Source of the DNA: DATBFX01 sp036558305
GTDB lineage: Bacteria; Chloroflexota; Chloroflexia; Thermomicrobiales; UBA6265
NCBI GenBank assembly: GCA_036558305.1
Contig: DATBFX010000058.1
Location: 1 to 8,700, forward strand
Reading direction: 5' to 3'
DNA: 8,700 nt
The notes under the pieces were generated by a model, which was given only the letters and a program-made list of their open reading frames with translations, was not told where the DNA came from and searched no databases. Of this stretch, positions 1-5,596 are shown piece after piece (position 1 is the stretch's first letter; each line of letters starts with the position of its first letter). The position numbers and the translations under genes were made by a program.

Positions 1-38
1 GCGCGTCGAGGGCACCGACTCCGGTGCCCTCGACGCGC
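1..38 (-). terminator. Perfect 16-bp-stem hairpin, probable terminator of the cupredoxin-like gene
   Basis: Bases 1-16 and 23-38 are exact reverse complements around a 6-base loop (17-22). The stem is GC-rich and begins 64 bases beyond the stop codon of the minus-strand secreted gene that ends at 103. No T-run follows on the plus strand; a T-run on the minus strand would lie left of base 1, outside the window. A smaller hairpin (80-85 with 89-94, loop GGA) lies nearer the stop codon. A terminator is the simplest reading, but a dispersed palindromic repeat is possible because the neighbouring gaps carry such repeats. Confidence 0.55.
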
Positions 39-102
39 GATCGGTCTGTCTTCAGAGTCCCGGCGACCCATCACCCGACGAGATGGGACATCTCACTCGC
101 GG

Positions 103-1020
103 CTAGCTGACGGTGAAGACGGTGACCATGCCCTCCAGGGCGTGGAGTTGCCCGGTGTCCTTGTCGGAGAAGAAGCAGATCGCGGCGTAGGTGCCCGGAT
201 CGAGGTTCAGTTGGATCCAAAGGTGTTGACCCGGCGAGATGAAAGCCGTGTCGTAGACGTCGTGGAGATCGTCGAGGCCGAGGGCGTCGGCCGCCGGCGT
301 GCCGGTCACGAACGTCTGGACCGTCGCCAGCACCTGGTTCATCGTCGTGCCGTCCGGCACACCGAAGAGGACCATGAAGTGGGGTTGCGTCCCGGTGTTG
401 CCCATCTCCCAGATTTGGGGACCGGAGGCGATCGAGCCGGGAATCTCGAAGGTGAACTCCTTCATGTTGACGGGAACCGCGCCGGCGATGGCGGTCGGCG
501 TCGCGGCGGCGGTAGCGGCCGTCACCTGGAGCGTTTGCGCGGTGTCTTTCGGTTGCGGATCGTTGTCGGTCTGGCGGTCGAAGGCGGCGAACCACGAACC
601 CTCCGTCAGGTCGACCACGACGGCGTCGGTTTGCCCGGCGTAGGGGTTGGGACCGCCGGCCCAGGTGGCGTCGTAGACCCACGCCGGGGTCTCCTCCGAA
701 TCCGCGTTCAGGTCGGCGACCGCCTGGTCGAGGGTGGTGCCGGCGGGAAGGATGCCGAAGTAGGTCTCGACTTCCTGATCGGCCGCCTGGTTGTCGAGGG
801 TGACGAGGTAGCGGCCGGCGGCGACCGATTGCGGCAGGCCGGTGACGTCGGTGTCGGTGGCGACGAGGTTGATCTCCGGCAGACCGAGACCCTGGAGGAG
901 CGAGATGTCGCGCGGGGGCCGCGCCTCGGGTGACGCGTCTTGTGCGAACGCGACCGAGGCCGTGCCGACAAACAGGACCGAGACCAGAACCAGCGATGCG
1001 ACTCTGGAAAGCACGCCCAT
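103..1020 (-). CDS. Secreted protein with two cupredoxin-like domains, the second with a possible copper site
   Basis: A 305-residue exported protein. The ATG at 1020 is preceded by AGGAAGGGA; the frame stays open upstream to 1674, but that stretch is not protein-like. Residues 1-26 form a signal peptide (hydrophobic core 8-24, likely cut AFA|QDA). Two related halves follow, about 45-168 and 183-305. Each has a strand ending in Phe-Gly, then a GTT-[LM]-[DN]-Q turn (FGILPAGTTLDQ, FGVPDGTTMNQ), and near its end a G-[ST]-[WY]-x-A-A strand. The second half carries H214, C282, H293 and M298 in the order expected for a type 1 copper site, with a long C-x10-H-x4-M loop. The first half has no His or Cys at all. 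The fold assignment is inference from the repeat pattern and ligand order; copper binding is unproven. A low-complexity Ala/Thr linker (about 168-182) joins the halves. It is transcribed alone, away from the broken SnoaL-like gene. Confidence 0.8.
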   Translation of the reverse strand: MGVLSRVASLVLVSVLFVGTASVAFAQDASPEARPPRDISLLQGLGLPEINLVATDTDVTGLPQSVAAGRYLVTLDNQAADQEVETYFGILPAGTTLDQAVADLNADSEETPAWVYDATWAGGPNPYAGQTDAVVVDLTEGSWFAAFDRQTDNDPQPKDTAQTLQVTAATAAATPTAIAGAVPVNMKEFTFEIPGSIASGPQIWEMGNTGTQPHFMVLFGVPDGTTMNQVLATVQTFVTGTPAADALGLDDLHDVYDTAFISPGQHLWIQLNLDPGTYAAICFFSDKDTGQLHALEGMVTVFTVS

Positions 1021-1340
1021 TCCCTTCCTACGTTGGCACCCATGCAGGCGCCTGCGAGACCCTCCGCCTCGTGACCGGGAAAACGGTGTCCGCGACCACG
1101 ATACTGCGTTTTGCACGGAGCATGCCGCCTCAACCCGACAGATGTCGCCGAAGCGACGCTCCGCACCCAGAACCCCATATTGAGGAGGTTGTTTGGTCCG
1201 TGCGTGCACGTCGTGGCCATCGTCGTCCGCATGGGGAGTGGTGCGGACAACTCGCCTGTCCGACTGGATAATGGCGGGCAAACCACCGTCGAGCATTGAA
1301 CGGTCCGTCGTTGGGGAAGGCGCGTCCAAGGAGGGGAACG
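1021..1340. other. 320-base divergent intergenic region
   Basis: No gene is credible here. It serves the cupredoxin-like gene leftward and the SnoaL-like gene rightward. Visible items are a perfect 12-bp palindrome GCAGGCGCCTGC (1044-1055), 24 bases before the leftward start codon, and a hairpin whose minus-strand form is GTCGC-TTCG-GCGAC (1144-1157), a stable UUCG tetraloop. The palindrome could be an operator or just mRNA structure. I find a rightward promoter (listed separately) but no convincing leftward one. Confidence 0.5.
1244..1272 (+). promoter_or_regulatory. Sigma-70-type promoter before the broken SnoaL-like gene
   Basis: The -35 box CGGACA (1244-1249, 4 of 6 to TTGACA) and -10 box GATAAT (1267-1272, 5 of 6 to TATAAT) are separated by 17 bases. 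The expected start of transcription near 1279 leaves a leader of about 60 bases before the ATG at 1341. If real, the damaged gene is still transcribed. The motif match is modest for DNA of this composition. Confidence 0.4.
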
Positions 1341-1728
1341 ATGCGCGGTCGTCGCTTGTCGCTGCTGCTGGTCGTACTCGGTATGGTGGGTTTTGGTCTC
1401 GGGACGGCGGGCGGTGCGGCACAGGAGGCATCGCCGACCGCCGAGTGCCGTACCACCTGGGACGGGCGGCGTCGAAATCACGACCGACCTCGTCCTCGTC
1501 GACGGCGATTACGTCACGGTGCGCTGGACGCTGCGGGGAACGCATTTGGGCGAGTTCCGCGGCGTGCCGCCGTCCGGCGCGGAGGTAACCTACACCGGAA
1601 TCAGCATCTTTCGGATCGAATGCGGTCGCATCGTCGAAACCTGGGACGAGGCCGATCTCTACGGACTGCTGCAACAGATCGGGGGATTGCCGGCCACCGG
1701 GGAACCGGCGGCCACACCGACCGCGTGA
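1341..1728 (+). pseudogene. Secreted SnoaL-like protein, broken by internal deletion and frameshift
   Basis: The start is unusually clear: AAGGAGGGG (1328-1336) precedes ATG 1341, which opens a signal peptide (MRGRRLSLLLVVLGMVGFGL, likely cut near GAA|QEA). About 35 residues in, that frame becomes Arg-rich and unlike any protein. The frame one base on, from about 1467 to the TGA at 1726-1728, instead reads the back half of a SnoaL-like fold: VLVDGDYVTVRWTLRGTH, EFRGVPPSGAEV, TGISIFRIECGRIVETWDE, LYGLLQQIG, then a Thr/Ala/Pro tail. Intact SnoaL-like domains run about 120-130 residues and start with helices bearing a V-x-x-[FY]-Y-x-E-V-W-N-x-G type motif. That front half, some 55-65 codons, is absent. 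The lesion lies around 1440-1475. SnoaL-like proteins include polyketide cyclases and many small secreted proteins of unknown role. An assembly error could give the same picture. The gene converges on the GIDE-like gene, with 9 bases between their stops. Confidence 0.75.
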
Positions 1729-1737
1729 ACGGACCCA

Positions 1738-2745
1738 TTAGACGGCGATGACCAACCCCACTCCGACCGCGACGAAGACGACACCGATCGCGGCGAAGAG
1801 TGCACCGATGAGGCGAAACATCCGCTCCTGGGAGCGGGCGGCGGCGGTCGCTTCAGCTTCGGTCCCGACCTGGATGACGAACGTCTCCTTGGCGCCGGTG
1901 GTCGCGATGGCGGGGGTACCGTCGTGGGTGCCGACAGGGCCGAGGACGTAGAGGGGATCGCCGGCGGCAATGATCTGCTCGGTGATCTCGTAGCCGAGGA
2001 CGCGGTCGCCGTCGTCCGTCCGCCAGGGGAGGGAGACGGTGACGCCCTTGACCTGGAGTTCGCCGGCGAGCAGATCGCCGGCCCGGTCCTCGGGGCGGGG
2101 GTCTTCCTGGCGCTGGGCGGTGACGCGACCGGCGATGTCCGCACCGGCAGGAACGAGGCGGACGCGGCCGGTGGAGTCCGCGAGCCAGAAGGGGCGATCG
2201 CTGGCCTCGGATGCGACGGTGGTTCGTTGCGTGTTGGACGTCATGGGGTTGTCGTCGGTATCGCTACGGTCTTCCGCGACCTGGACGACGCTGACGCCGT
2301 AGTAGAGGCAGGGCGTGTCGCTGAGGGGGGCGACGAGCGAGGATGCCGGATCGGCGCCGGGGTCGCCGGCGGTGGTCCCGATCAGTTCGACGGTGCCCGT
2401 CGCGCTTCCGGCGAGGACGGCCGCGGCGGTCGCCGTCGGCGTGGTCGCCATCAGCCGCGCCCTGGTGCCGGCGACGGGGGCGACGACCCAAACGCAAAAG
2501 CCGCCGATGGCGGCAAAGGCGGCCCCCATCAAGAGGACGAGGATCTTGAAGAACAACTGGTCGTGCGATCCGGGTCCCCAAAGGATGAGGACGGCGGTGA
2601 GGACGATCAGCGCCACCAAGACGGCACCGCCGACAAGGATGGCGCGGCGGACACGGGTCGGATCGAGGTCGGCGAGGGCGACCGAGCCGCCGGTGTCGGC
2701 GCTCCACCTCTTGCCCTTGAACCACTGCTTCTCCTTGGAGATCAT
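1738..2745 (-). CDS. GIDE/BAM-domain membrane protein (bacterial relative of the MUL1 membrane domain, no RING)
   Basis: A 335-residue protein starting at ATG 2745; the RBS is weak (GCGGGGGC). Layout: polar N-tail (1-34), transmembrane helices at about 35-56 and 65-90, a soluble domain at about 115-292, and a C-terminal helix at 310-334. The soluble domain shows the GIDE signature in order: TGTVELIGTT (116-125), PLSDTPCLYYGVSV (140-153, with C146, Y148 and Y149), FWLADSTGRVRLVPAGADI (186-204) and YEITEQIIAAGDPLYVLGPV (252-271). In the mitochondrial E3 ligase MUL1/MULAN this domain precedes a RING finger. Here the protein ends in a membrane helix with no RING, as in the prokaryotic members. 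Those have no known function; a membrane-surface binding role is a guess. The Asp-rich, charged stretch at 157-185 is an insertion within the domain. It has its own promoter just before the DUF4260 stop codon. Confidence 0.82.
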   Translation of the reverse strand: MISKEKQWFKGKRWSADTGGSVALADLDPTRVRRAILVGGAVLVALIVLTAVLILWGPGSHDQLFFKILVLLMGAAFAAIGGFCVWVVAPVAGTRARLMATTPTATAAAVLAGSATGTVELIGTTAGDPGADPASSLVAPLSDTPCLYYGVSVVQVAEDRSDTDDNPMTSNTQRTTVASEASDRPFWLADSTGRVRLVPAGADIAGRVTAQRQEDPRPEDRAGDLLAGELQVKGVTVSLPWRTDDGDRVLGYEITEQIIAAGDPLYVLGPVGTHDGTPAIATTGAKETFVIQVGTEAEATAAARSQERMFRLIGALFAAIGVVFVAVGVGLVIAV

Positions 2746-2870
2746 CGGTGAAGCCCCCGCCGTCTCTGCCGGGATCCCAGACCGGGACCAGGCCGCCGAG
2801 GTGCAAGCCCGCGTTCACACGACCGCCCCCGCCAGGATCGACGACTCGTATCCCTGGGAAATGCGCGGGA

Positions 2871-2899
2871 ATCATCGCGCTCGGTGGGGACGCCGTCAA
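2871..2899 (-). promoter_or_regulatory. Probable promoter of the GIDE-like gene
   Basis: Read on the minus strand, TTGACG (2899-2894, 5 of 6) and GATGAT (2876-2871, 4 of 6) are spaced by 17 bases. Transcription would begin near 2864, giving a leader of about 120 bases to ATG 2745. The site lies in the 162-base gap after the DUF4260 gene (stop at 2908), so the GIDE-like gene need not depend on read-through. Confidence 0.45.
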
Positions 2900-2907
2900 T
2901 GCCGACG

Positions 2908-3270
2908 CTACACCCGCCCGAGGTGCGTCTCCTTGCTGCCGTCCGGGTACTTGAGACCGTAGCCGAGGACGCGGTCGAGGGCGATGTGGGCGCCCCAGAT
3001 CAACGCGAGGTCCAGGGCGAGAGCATTGCCAAAGGCGGCGATGAGGAGAAGCGCGCCGGGGAGGACGAAGGCGTGGACGAGGTTGTAGGCGGCGGCGCCG
3101 GTGCGGGGACCGGCGAGGAAGGCGAGGAAACTGAGGTCGGGGGCGAGGAAGGCGAACGCGAAGAGCCACCAGGACCCGCCGTGCCAGGCGTAGACGCCGG
3201 CGGCGGTGGCGAACAGGACGAGCGATTCGGCGCGGAGGAGGAGACGGGGTGCGATGAGCGGATTGGGCAT
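2908..3270 (-). CDS. DUF4260 family small membrane protein
   Basis: A 120-residue, very hydrophobic protein; ATG 3270 follows CCGGAAG. About four membrane segments are seen (roughly 12-30, 33-53, 63-81 and 83-100). It carries the features I associate with DUF4260: GGSWWLFAFAFLAPDLSFLA (31-50), AGPRTGAAAYNLVHAFVLP (53-71), and the C-terminal pattern H95-x3-D99-R100-x-LGYGLKYP (102-109) ending T115-HLGR. The length equals the usual family length, so the gene is complete. The function of the family is unknown. The conserved Asp, Arg and His residues cluster at membrane edges, which would suit a small enzyme or carrier, but nothing here decides that. Its only visible strong promoter is about 370 bases upstream (3637-3675), leaving a long leader that includes the heptamer element. 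Confidence 0.88.
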   Translation of the reverse strand: MPNPLIAPRLLLRAESLVLFATAAGVYAWHGGSWWLFAFAFLAPDLSFLAFLAGPRTGAAAYNLVHAFVLPGALLLIAAFGNALALDLALIWGAHIALDRVLGYGLKYPDGSKETHLGRV

Positions 3271-3282
3271 CGGCTTCCGGGA

Positions 3283-3426
3283 GTCGTCAGTCGCTCGTCG
3301 CTAGTCGTCGGTCGTTGGTTGGGAGCAGCGGGTCTCGGGTCTGAAGCCCAAAGTCGCACGGACTGTCGAGATAGAATCCAGTAACCCGTTCTGACGACTA
3401 ACGACTGACGACCGGCGACGAGCGAT
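3283..3426. repeat. Inverted repeat element with 7-bp-unit arms (GTCGYYN type)
   Basis: The left arm (3283-3317) is five heptamers in phase: GTCGTCA, GTCGCTC, GTCGCTA, GTCGTCG, GTCGTTG. The right arm (3392-3426), read on the minus strand, is also five: ATCGCTC, GTCGCCG, GTCGTCA, GTCGTTA, GTCGTCA. The arms point at each other across a 74-base core (3318-3391) that is not repetitive. Aligned base to base, 3290-3317 pairs with 3399-3426 at 23 of 28 positions, and all five differences are transitions. The element lies 13 bases upstream of the DUF4260 start codon, inside its leader. No transposase is present; a MITE, REP-doublet or heptanucleotide repeat origin is open. Confidence 0.8.
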
Positions 3427-3636
3427 TGGCGGACGGAAAAAGCACACAGCCCCGGCAGACCCCGACGCCGACACACGAATCGTGTCATTCGCCGCCACGG
3501 CACGTCGCCCCGCAACGCGTGCCGCTTGAGAGAGTGACCGCCGGTTGGGCTTCGTGTGGGTGCCGCCCCGCAGCAGCGCCCGTCGGTTGCCGTTCCGCTG
3601 ATTCGTGCCCCGGGGCCGTTAGCCCATCGGAACTGT
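3427..3636 (-). other. Structured gene-free leader region, possible small RNA
   Basis: No protein-like frame exists on either strand. If transcription starts near 3640 on the minus strand, this segment is the first 200 bases of the RNA. It holds a 7-bp stem CGGCACG/CGTGCCG (3498-3504 with 3518-3524), a hairpin ACACG-AAT-CGTGT (3473-3485), and a run of five T on the minus strand (3445-3441) with no good stem directly before it. I do not recognise tmRNA, RNase P, SRP RNA, 6S RNA or tRNA. It may simply be a long untranslated leader. Confidence 0.3.
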
Positions 3637-3675
3637 GTGTACGGACAGAATAGACGTACACCTCGGGTTTGTCAA
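3637..3675 (-). promoter_or_regulatory. Strong promoter overlapped by a palindromic operator
   Basis: On the minus strand a perfect -35 box TTGACA (3675-3670) and a -10 box TATTCT (3652-3647, 4 of 6) are separated by 17 bases. A perfect palindrome with 7-bp half-sites GTGTACG (3637-3643) and CGTACAC (3655-3661) separated by 11 bases covers the -10 box and the expected start near 3640. A further GTGTACG (3727-3733), itself within GTACGTAC, lies about 90 bases upstream. This geometry fits a repressor that blocks polymerase; half-sites of this kind are common for TetR-type regulators, but no regulator gene is in the window. The first gene downstream is the DUF4260 gene. Confidence 0.6.
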
Positions 3676-3807
3676 GGGGTCACAGGGGGCAATTTTTGAG
3701 GAATCTTTGAGGGGGTCCGCGCGGCTGTGTACGTACCGACAAGTTTACCGCAAAACGCGCCGTTGTCCAGTGGGCAAGACTGCCCGGGACCGGACGGGAT
3801 GATCGGT
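3676..3807. other. Gap between the PLD-like stop codon and the operator promoter
   Basis: Contains a short hairpin GGGCA/TGCCC (3772-3776 with 3781-3785) 22 bases past the PLD-like stop codon, without a T-run, so a weak terminator candidate at best. The GTGTACG half-site copy at 3727-3733 and an A/T-richer stretch (3690-3712) also lie here. No gene is supported. Confidence 0.35.
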
Positions 3808-4905
3808 CTACGCGAACGGACTCCCGGCGGCGAAGTCGGTCTCGAAGGTCCGGTCGAGGCGGCCGATGAGGGCCGGGTCGTCGATGAGGAGACCGAGTTC
3901 GCGGTTCTGGTCGAGGGAGGTGGCGGTGAAGTTTTGCGACCCGATGAAGGCGCGCCGCTCGTCGGCGACGACGAGCTTGGCGTGCACGTACAACTTCGGG
4001 ATGGTGCGGACGGCAACCTTGTCGTCCATCAACTGGAAGTAGTCGGCGCGGATCTCCTTGTCCTGCTCGTCGGGGACGATGAGGCGGACCGTGACACCGC
4101 GTTTGGCGGCGGCAACGAGGGCGGCGATCGATTCGTTGTCCTGGACGACTTCGGCGTAGACGTCGAGGCTGGTCTGGGCGCTGCCGATGAGCTCGAGGAG
4201 TTCGCGGCGGCTGCTGGAGGGGCTGACGACGAGGGGACCGTCGGGCGGATCGGCGGCGGCGGCCCAGTCGGCTTCGAAAACGGTCGCGGCTTCGGCGACT
4301 TCGCCGGGGCGGGTGGTGATGGCGCCGAATTCGCGGTTGCCGGTGAAGGAGGTCTTGGTGAGGTTGAGGTTCATGATGATGGCGACGGCGCCGTCGACGA
4401 CGAACGTCTTGATGTGGGCGAAGCGGTAGGGGGCCGGCGCCCAATGGACTTCGACGCCGCTGTCCTGGAGGCGGGCGAAGGTTTCGGGTTGGCGGCCGGC
4501 GCCGCCGAAGGGGTGCTGCTCCAGGATGACGCGGACGCGGACGCCGCGGTGATCGGCGTCGATCAGGGCGGTGATGACGTCGTTGTCGCTGAGGAGGTAG
4601 ACCTCGAGGTCGACCGATCGTTTGGCGGCGGCGAGCTCGTCGAGGATCGGTCGGCGGCCGTCGTCCGGTTCGACGAAGACGCCGACGACGCCGGCGCCGG
4701 GGGAGGCGGCGACCCCGCCGGCGGCAGGGGCGGTCGTGGCGGCCGCGGCCGTGATCGGGACGGTCGGGGTGGACGTGGCCTGTTCGAGGAGATGGGAGCG
4801 CCAGGTGAGGAGGAGAACGATGAGGACGCTGATGATGAGCCCGGTGATGCTGGTGGATTTGCGGCGGCTGCGTGAACCGCCGGGCGTGGAGCGTCGTCGG
4901 CTCAT
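3808..4905 (-). CDS. Membrane-anchored phospholipase D-like protein with two HKD motifs
   Basis: A 365-residue protein. Residues 1-18 are very basic (SRRRS, SRSRRK), 19-34 form one membrane helix, and 42-74 are a Thr/Ala/Pro linker, so the catalytic part is probably outside the cytoplasmic membrane. Two PLD repeats follow. The first has H164-x-K166-x4-D171 and the second H308-x-K310-x4-D315-x6-GSQN (322-325). In the first, the usual GSxN is replaced by MNLN (178-181). Each is followed by NRE[FL]G (190-194, 334-338). Known members hydrolyse or transfer phosphodiesters (cardiolipin synthases, phospholipases, some nucleases); the substrate here cannot be told. I prefer ATG 4905 because the open frame up to 4998 runs only through the large inverted repeat. 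The start has no ordinary Shine-Dalgarno, only the G-rich repeat end. It may be co-transcribed with the DinB-like gene, 163 bases upstream. Confidence 0.85.
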   Translation of the reverse strand: MSRRRSTPGGSRSRRKSTSITGLIISVLIVLLLTWRSHLLEQATSTPTVPITAAAATTAPAAGGVAASPGAGVVGVFVEPDDGRRPILDELAAAKRSVDLEVYLLSDNDVITALIDADHRGVRVRVILEQHPFGGAGRQPETFARLQDSGVEVHWAPAPYRFAHIKTFVVDGAVAIIMNLNLTKTSFTGNREFGAITTRPGEVAEAATVFEADWAAAADPPDGPLVVSPSSSRRELLELIGSAQTSLDVYAEVVQDNESIAALVAAAKRGVTVRLIVPDEQDKEIRADYFQLMDDKVAVRTIPKLYVHAKLVVADERRAFIGSQNFTATSLDQNRELGLLIDDPALIGRLDRTFETDFAAGSPFA

Positions 4906-4906
4906 T

Positions 4907-5048
4907 TTCGGCCCCCCCGGCCCCCCAAACGCCCAGAGGGCACCCGGGGGAGACGGCCGCTCGCCGCCCTTCCGGACGGCGGGCCGGGCGCGGAGCATCG
5001 TTCACCCCCGGGTGCCCTCCGGGCGTTTGGGGGGCCGGGGGGGCCGAA
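4907..5048. repeat. Large inverted repeat, 44-bp arms with one mismatch
   Basis: Arms 4907-4950 and 5005-5048 are reverse complements except for A4935 against C5020, which is a G-U pair in minus-strand RNA. The arms are built of C-runs of 7 and 6, then AAACGCCC, then GAGGGCACCCGGGGG. A 54-base core (4951-5004) contains a small GC-rich palindrome. The element fills nearly the whole gap between the DinB-like stop (5069) and the PLD-like start (4905), ending one base before the start codon. In RNA it would fold into a very stable hairpin. It could act as a terminator for the upstream gene or hide the PLD start. Its form suits a dispersed repeat or MITE; copy number is not visible here. Confidence 0.9.
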
Positions 5049-5068
5049 GCCGGCGGGGGCGACCACGG

Positions 5069-5497
5069 TCACGTGCCTTCGCGCTTGCGCCAGGATCGGA
5101 TTTCGGCGGCGTGCTCGTCGTAGTGTTCCCAATCCTCCTGGACGTGGGCGGGACGAAGGTTGGGGAGGGCGCGGTAGGCGTCGAGGAACGCCCGGTGGGC
5201 AGTCTCGAGTTCGGTAAGGATTTGGTCGACCGGCCAGTCTGCTTTCGCCGCGTGGTCTTGTTCGTTCAGACGCTGCCAGTCGGATTCGCCGTCCGGTTTC
5301 GGTTCACCGGCGAGTTCTCGTGCCGCGTGATCGGCGCCGACGCGGTCCCAGAAGGCGACGTGACCGAGGAGATCTTTCACCGTCCAGTCGCCGCAGACGC
5401 CGGGCTCGGCAAAACGGTCGGCGGGGATGCCGGGGATGGCGTCGGTCAGGTTCGTCCAGCTCGCGTCGATTTGGGCGAGGATGTCGTCTCTGGTCAT
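5069..5497 (-). CDS. DinB-like four-helix-bundle protein
   Basis: A 142-residue protein with a strong ribosome site, GGAGGAGGAG, 5 bases before ATG 5497. It reads as a complete DinB-superfamily protein: an N-terminal helix (about 3-20), the signature VCGDWTVKDLLGHVAFWD (34-51) with H46, a polar middle with WQRLNEQDHA (74-83), and the last helix bearing HYDEHAAEIRSW (125-136). H46, H125 and H129 are placed like the metal-binding His triad of the superfamily. Members include the mycothiol maleylpyruvate isomerase N-domain, bacillithiol transferases and ClbS/DfsB-type proteins; many have unknown substrates, so only the fold and a likely metal site can be claimed. It lies 99 bases after pntB on the same strand, separated by a palindromic repeat, and may be expressed partly by read-through. 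Confidence 0.8.
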   Translation of the reverse strand: MTRDDILAQIDASWTNLTDAIPGIPADRFAEPGVCGDWTVKDLLGHVAFWDRVGADHAARELAGEPKPDGESDWQRLNEQDHAAKADWPVDQILTELETAHRAFLDAYRALPNLRPAHVQEDWEHYDEHAAEIRSWRKREGT

Positions 5498-5524
5498 GGC
5501 GCTCCTCCTCCGAGGAAACGGGAA

Positions 5525-5574
5525 AGGTCCTTCGCTTCGCTCAGGATGTTCTGGGAGCGCGATGCGAAGGACCT
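5525..5574. repeat. Short palindromic repeat after pntB, possible terminator
   Basis: Bases 5525-5535 (AGGTCCTTCGC) and 5564-5574 are exact reverse complements. Inside them CGCTC (5538-5542) pairs with GAGCG (5555-5559), leaving a 12-base loop. On the minus strand the element begins 23 bases after the pntB stop codon. There is no T-run, so termination would be imperfect. The left-arm wording (CCTGAGCGAAGCGAAGGACC on the minus strand) resembles a palindromic motif I recall as dispersed in many bacterial genomes; I cannot confirm that here. Confidence 0.7.
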
Positions 5575-5596
5575 CTGGCGGGACGCGAACGCGATG

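Noticed and set aside
142..933. Open frame of 263 codons on the plus strand
   Set aside because: Antisense to the secreted cupredoxin-like gene; the translation is a Gly/Val/Arg/Asp-rich shadow without signal peptide or motif.
1021..1674. Longer N-terminus for the cupredoxin-like gene (start at 1674)
   Set aside because: The signal peptide starts at 1020 with a ribosome site, and the extra residues are unrelated antisense of the SnoaL-like gene and intergenic DNA.
2264..3169. Minus-strand Arg/Pro-rich frame of 301 codons
   Set aside because: Overlaps the GIDE-like and DUF4260 genes in another frame; composition is that of a shadow.
3441..3445. Rho-independent terminator at the minus-strand T-run
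   Set aside because: No adequate GC stem directly precedes the five T residues.
3301..3498. Small minus-strand protein of 65 codons
   Set aside because: It is translated repeat arms and core with no convincing ribosome site.
3427..3807. tRNA or known housekeeping RNA in the large gap
   Set aside because: I found no T-loop consensus, no cloverleaf and no recognised signature of tmRNA, RNase P, SRP RNA or 6S RNA.
3680..5005. Minus-strand frame of 441 codons over the PLD-like gene
   Set aside because: Arg/Pro-rich out-of-frame shadow; the HKD motifs are in another frame.
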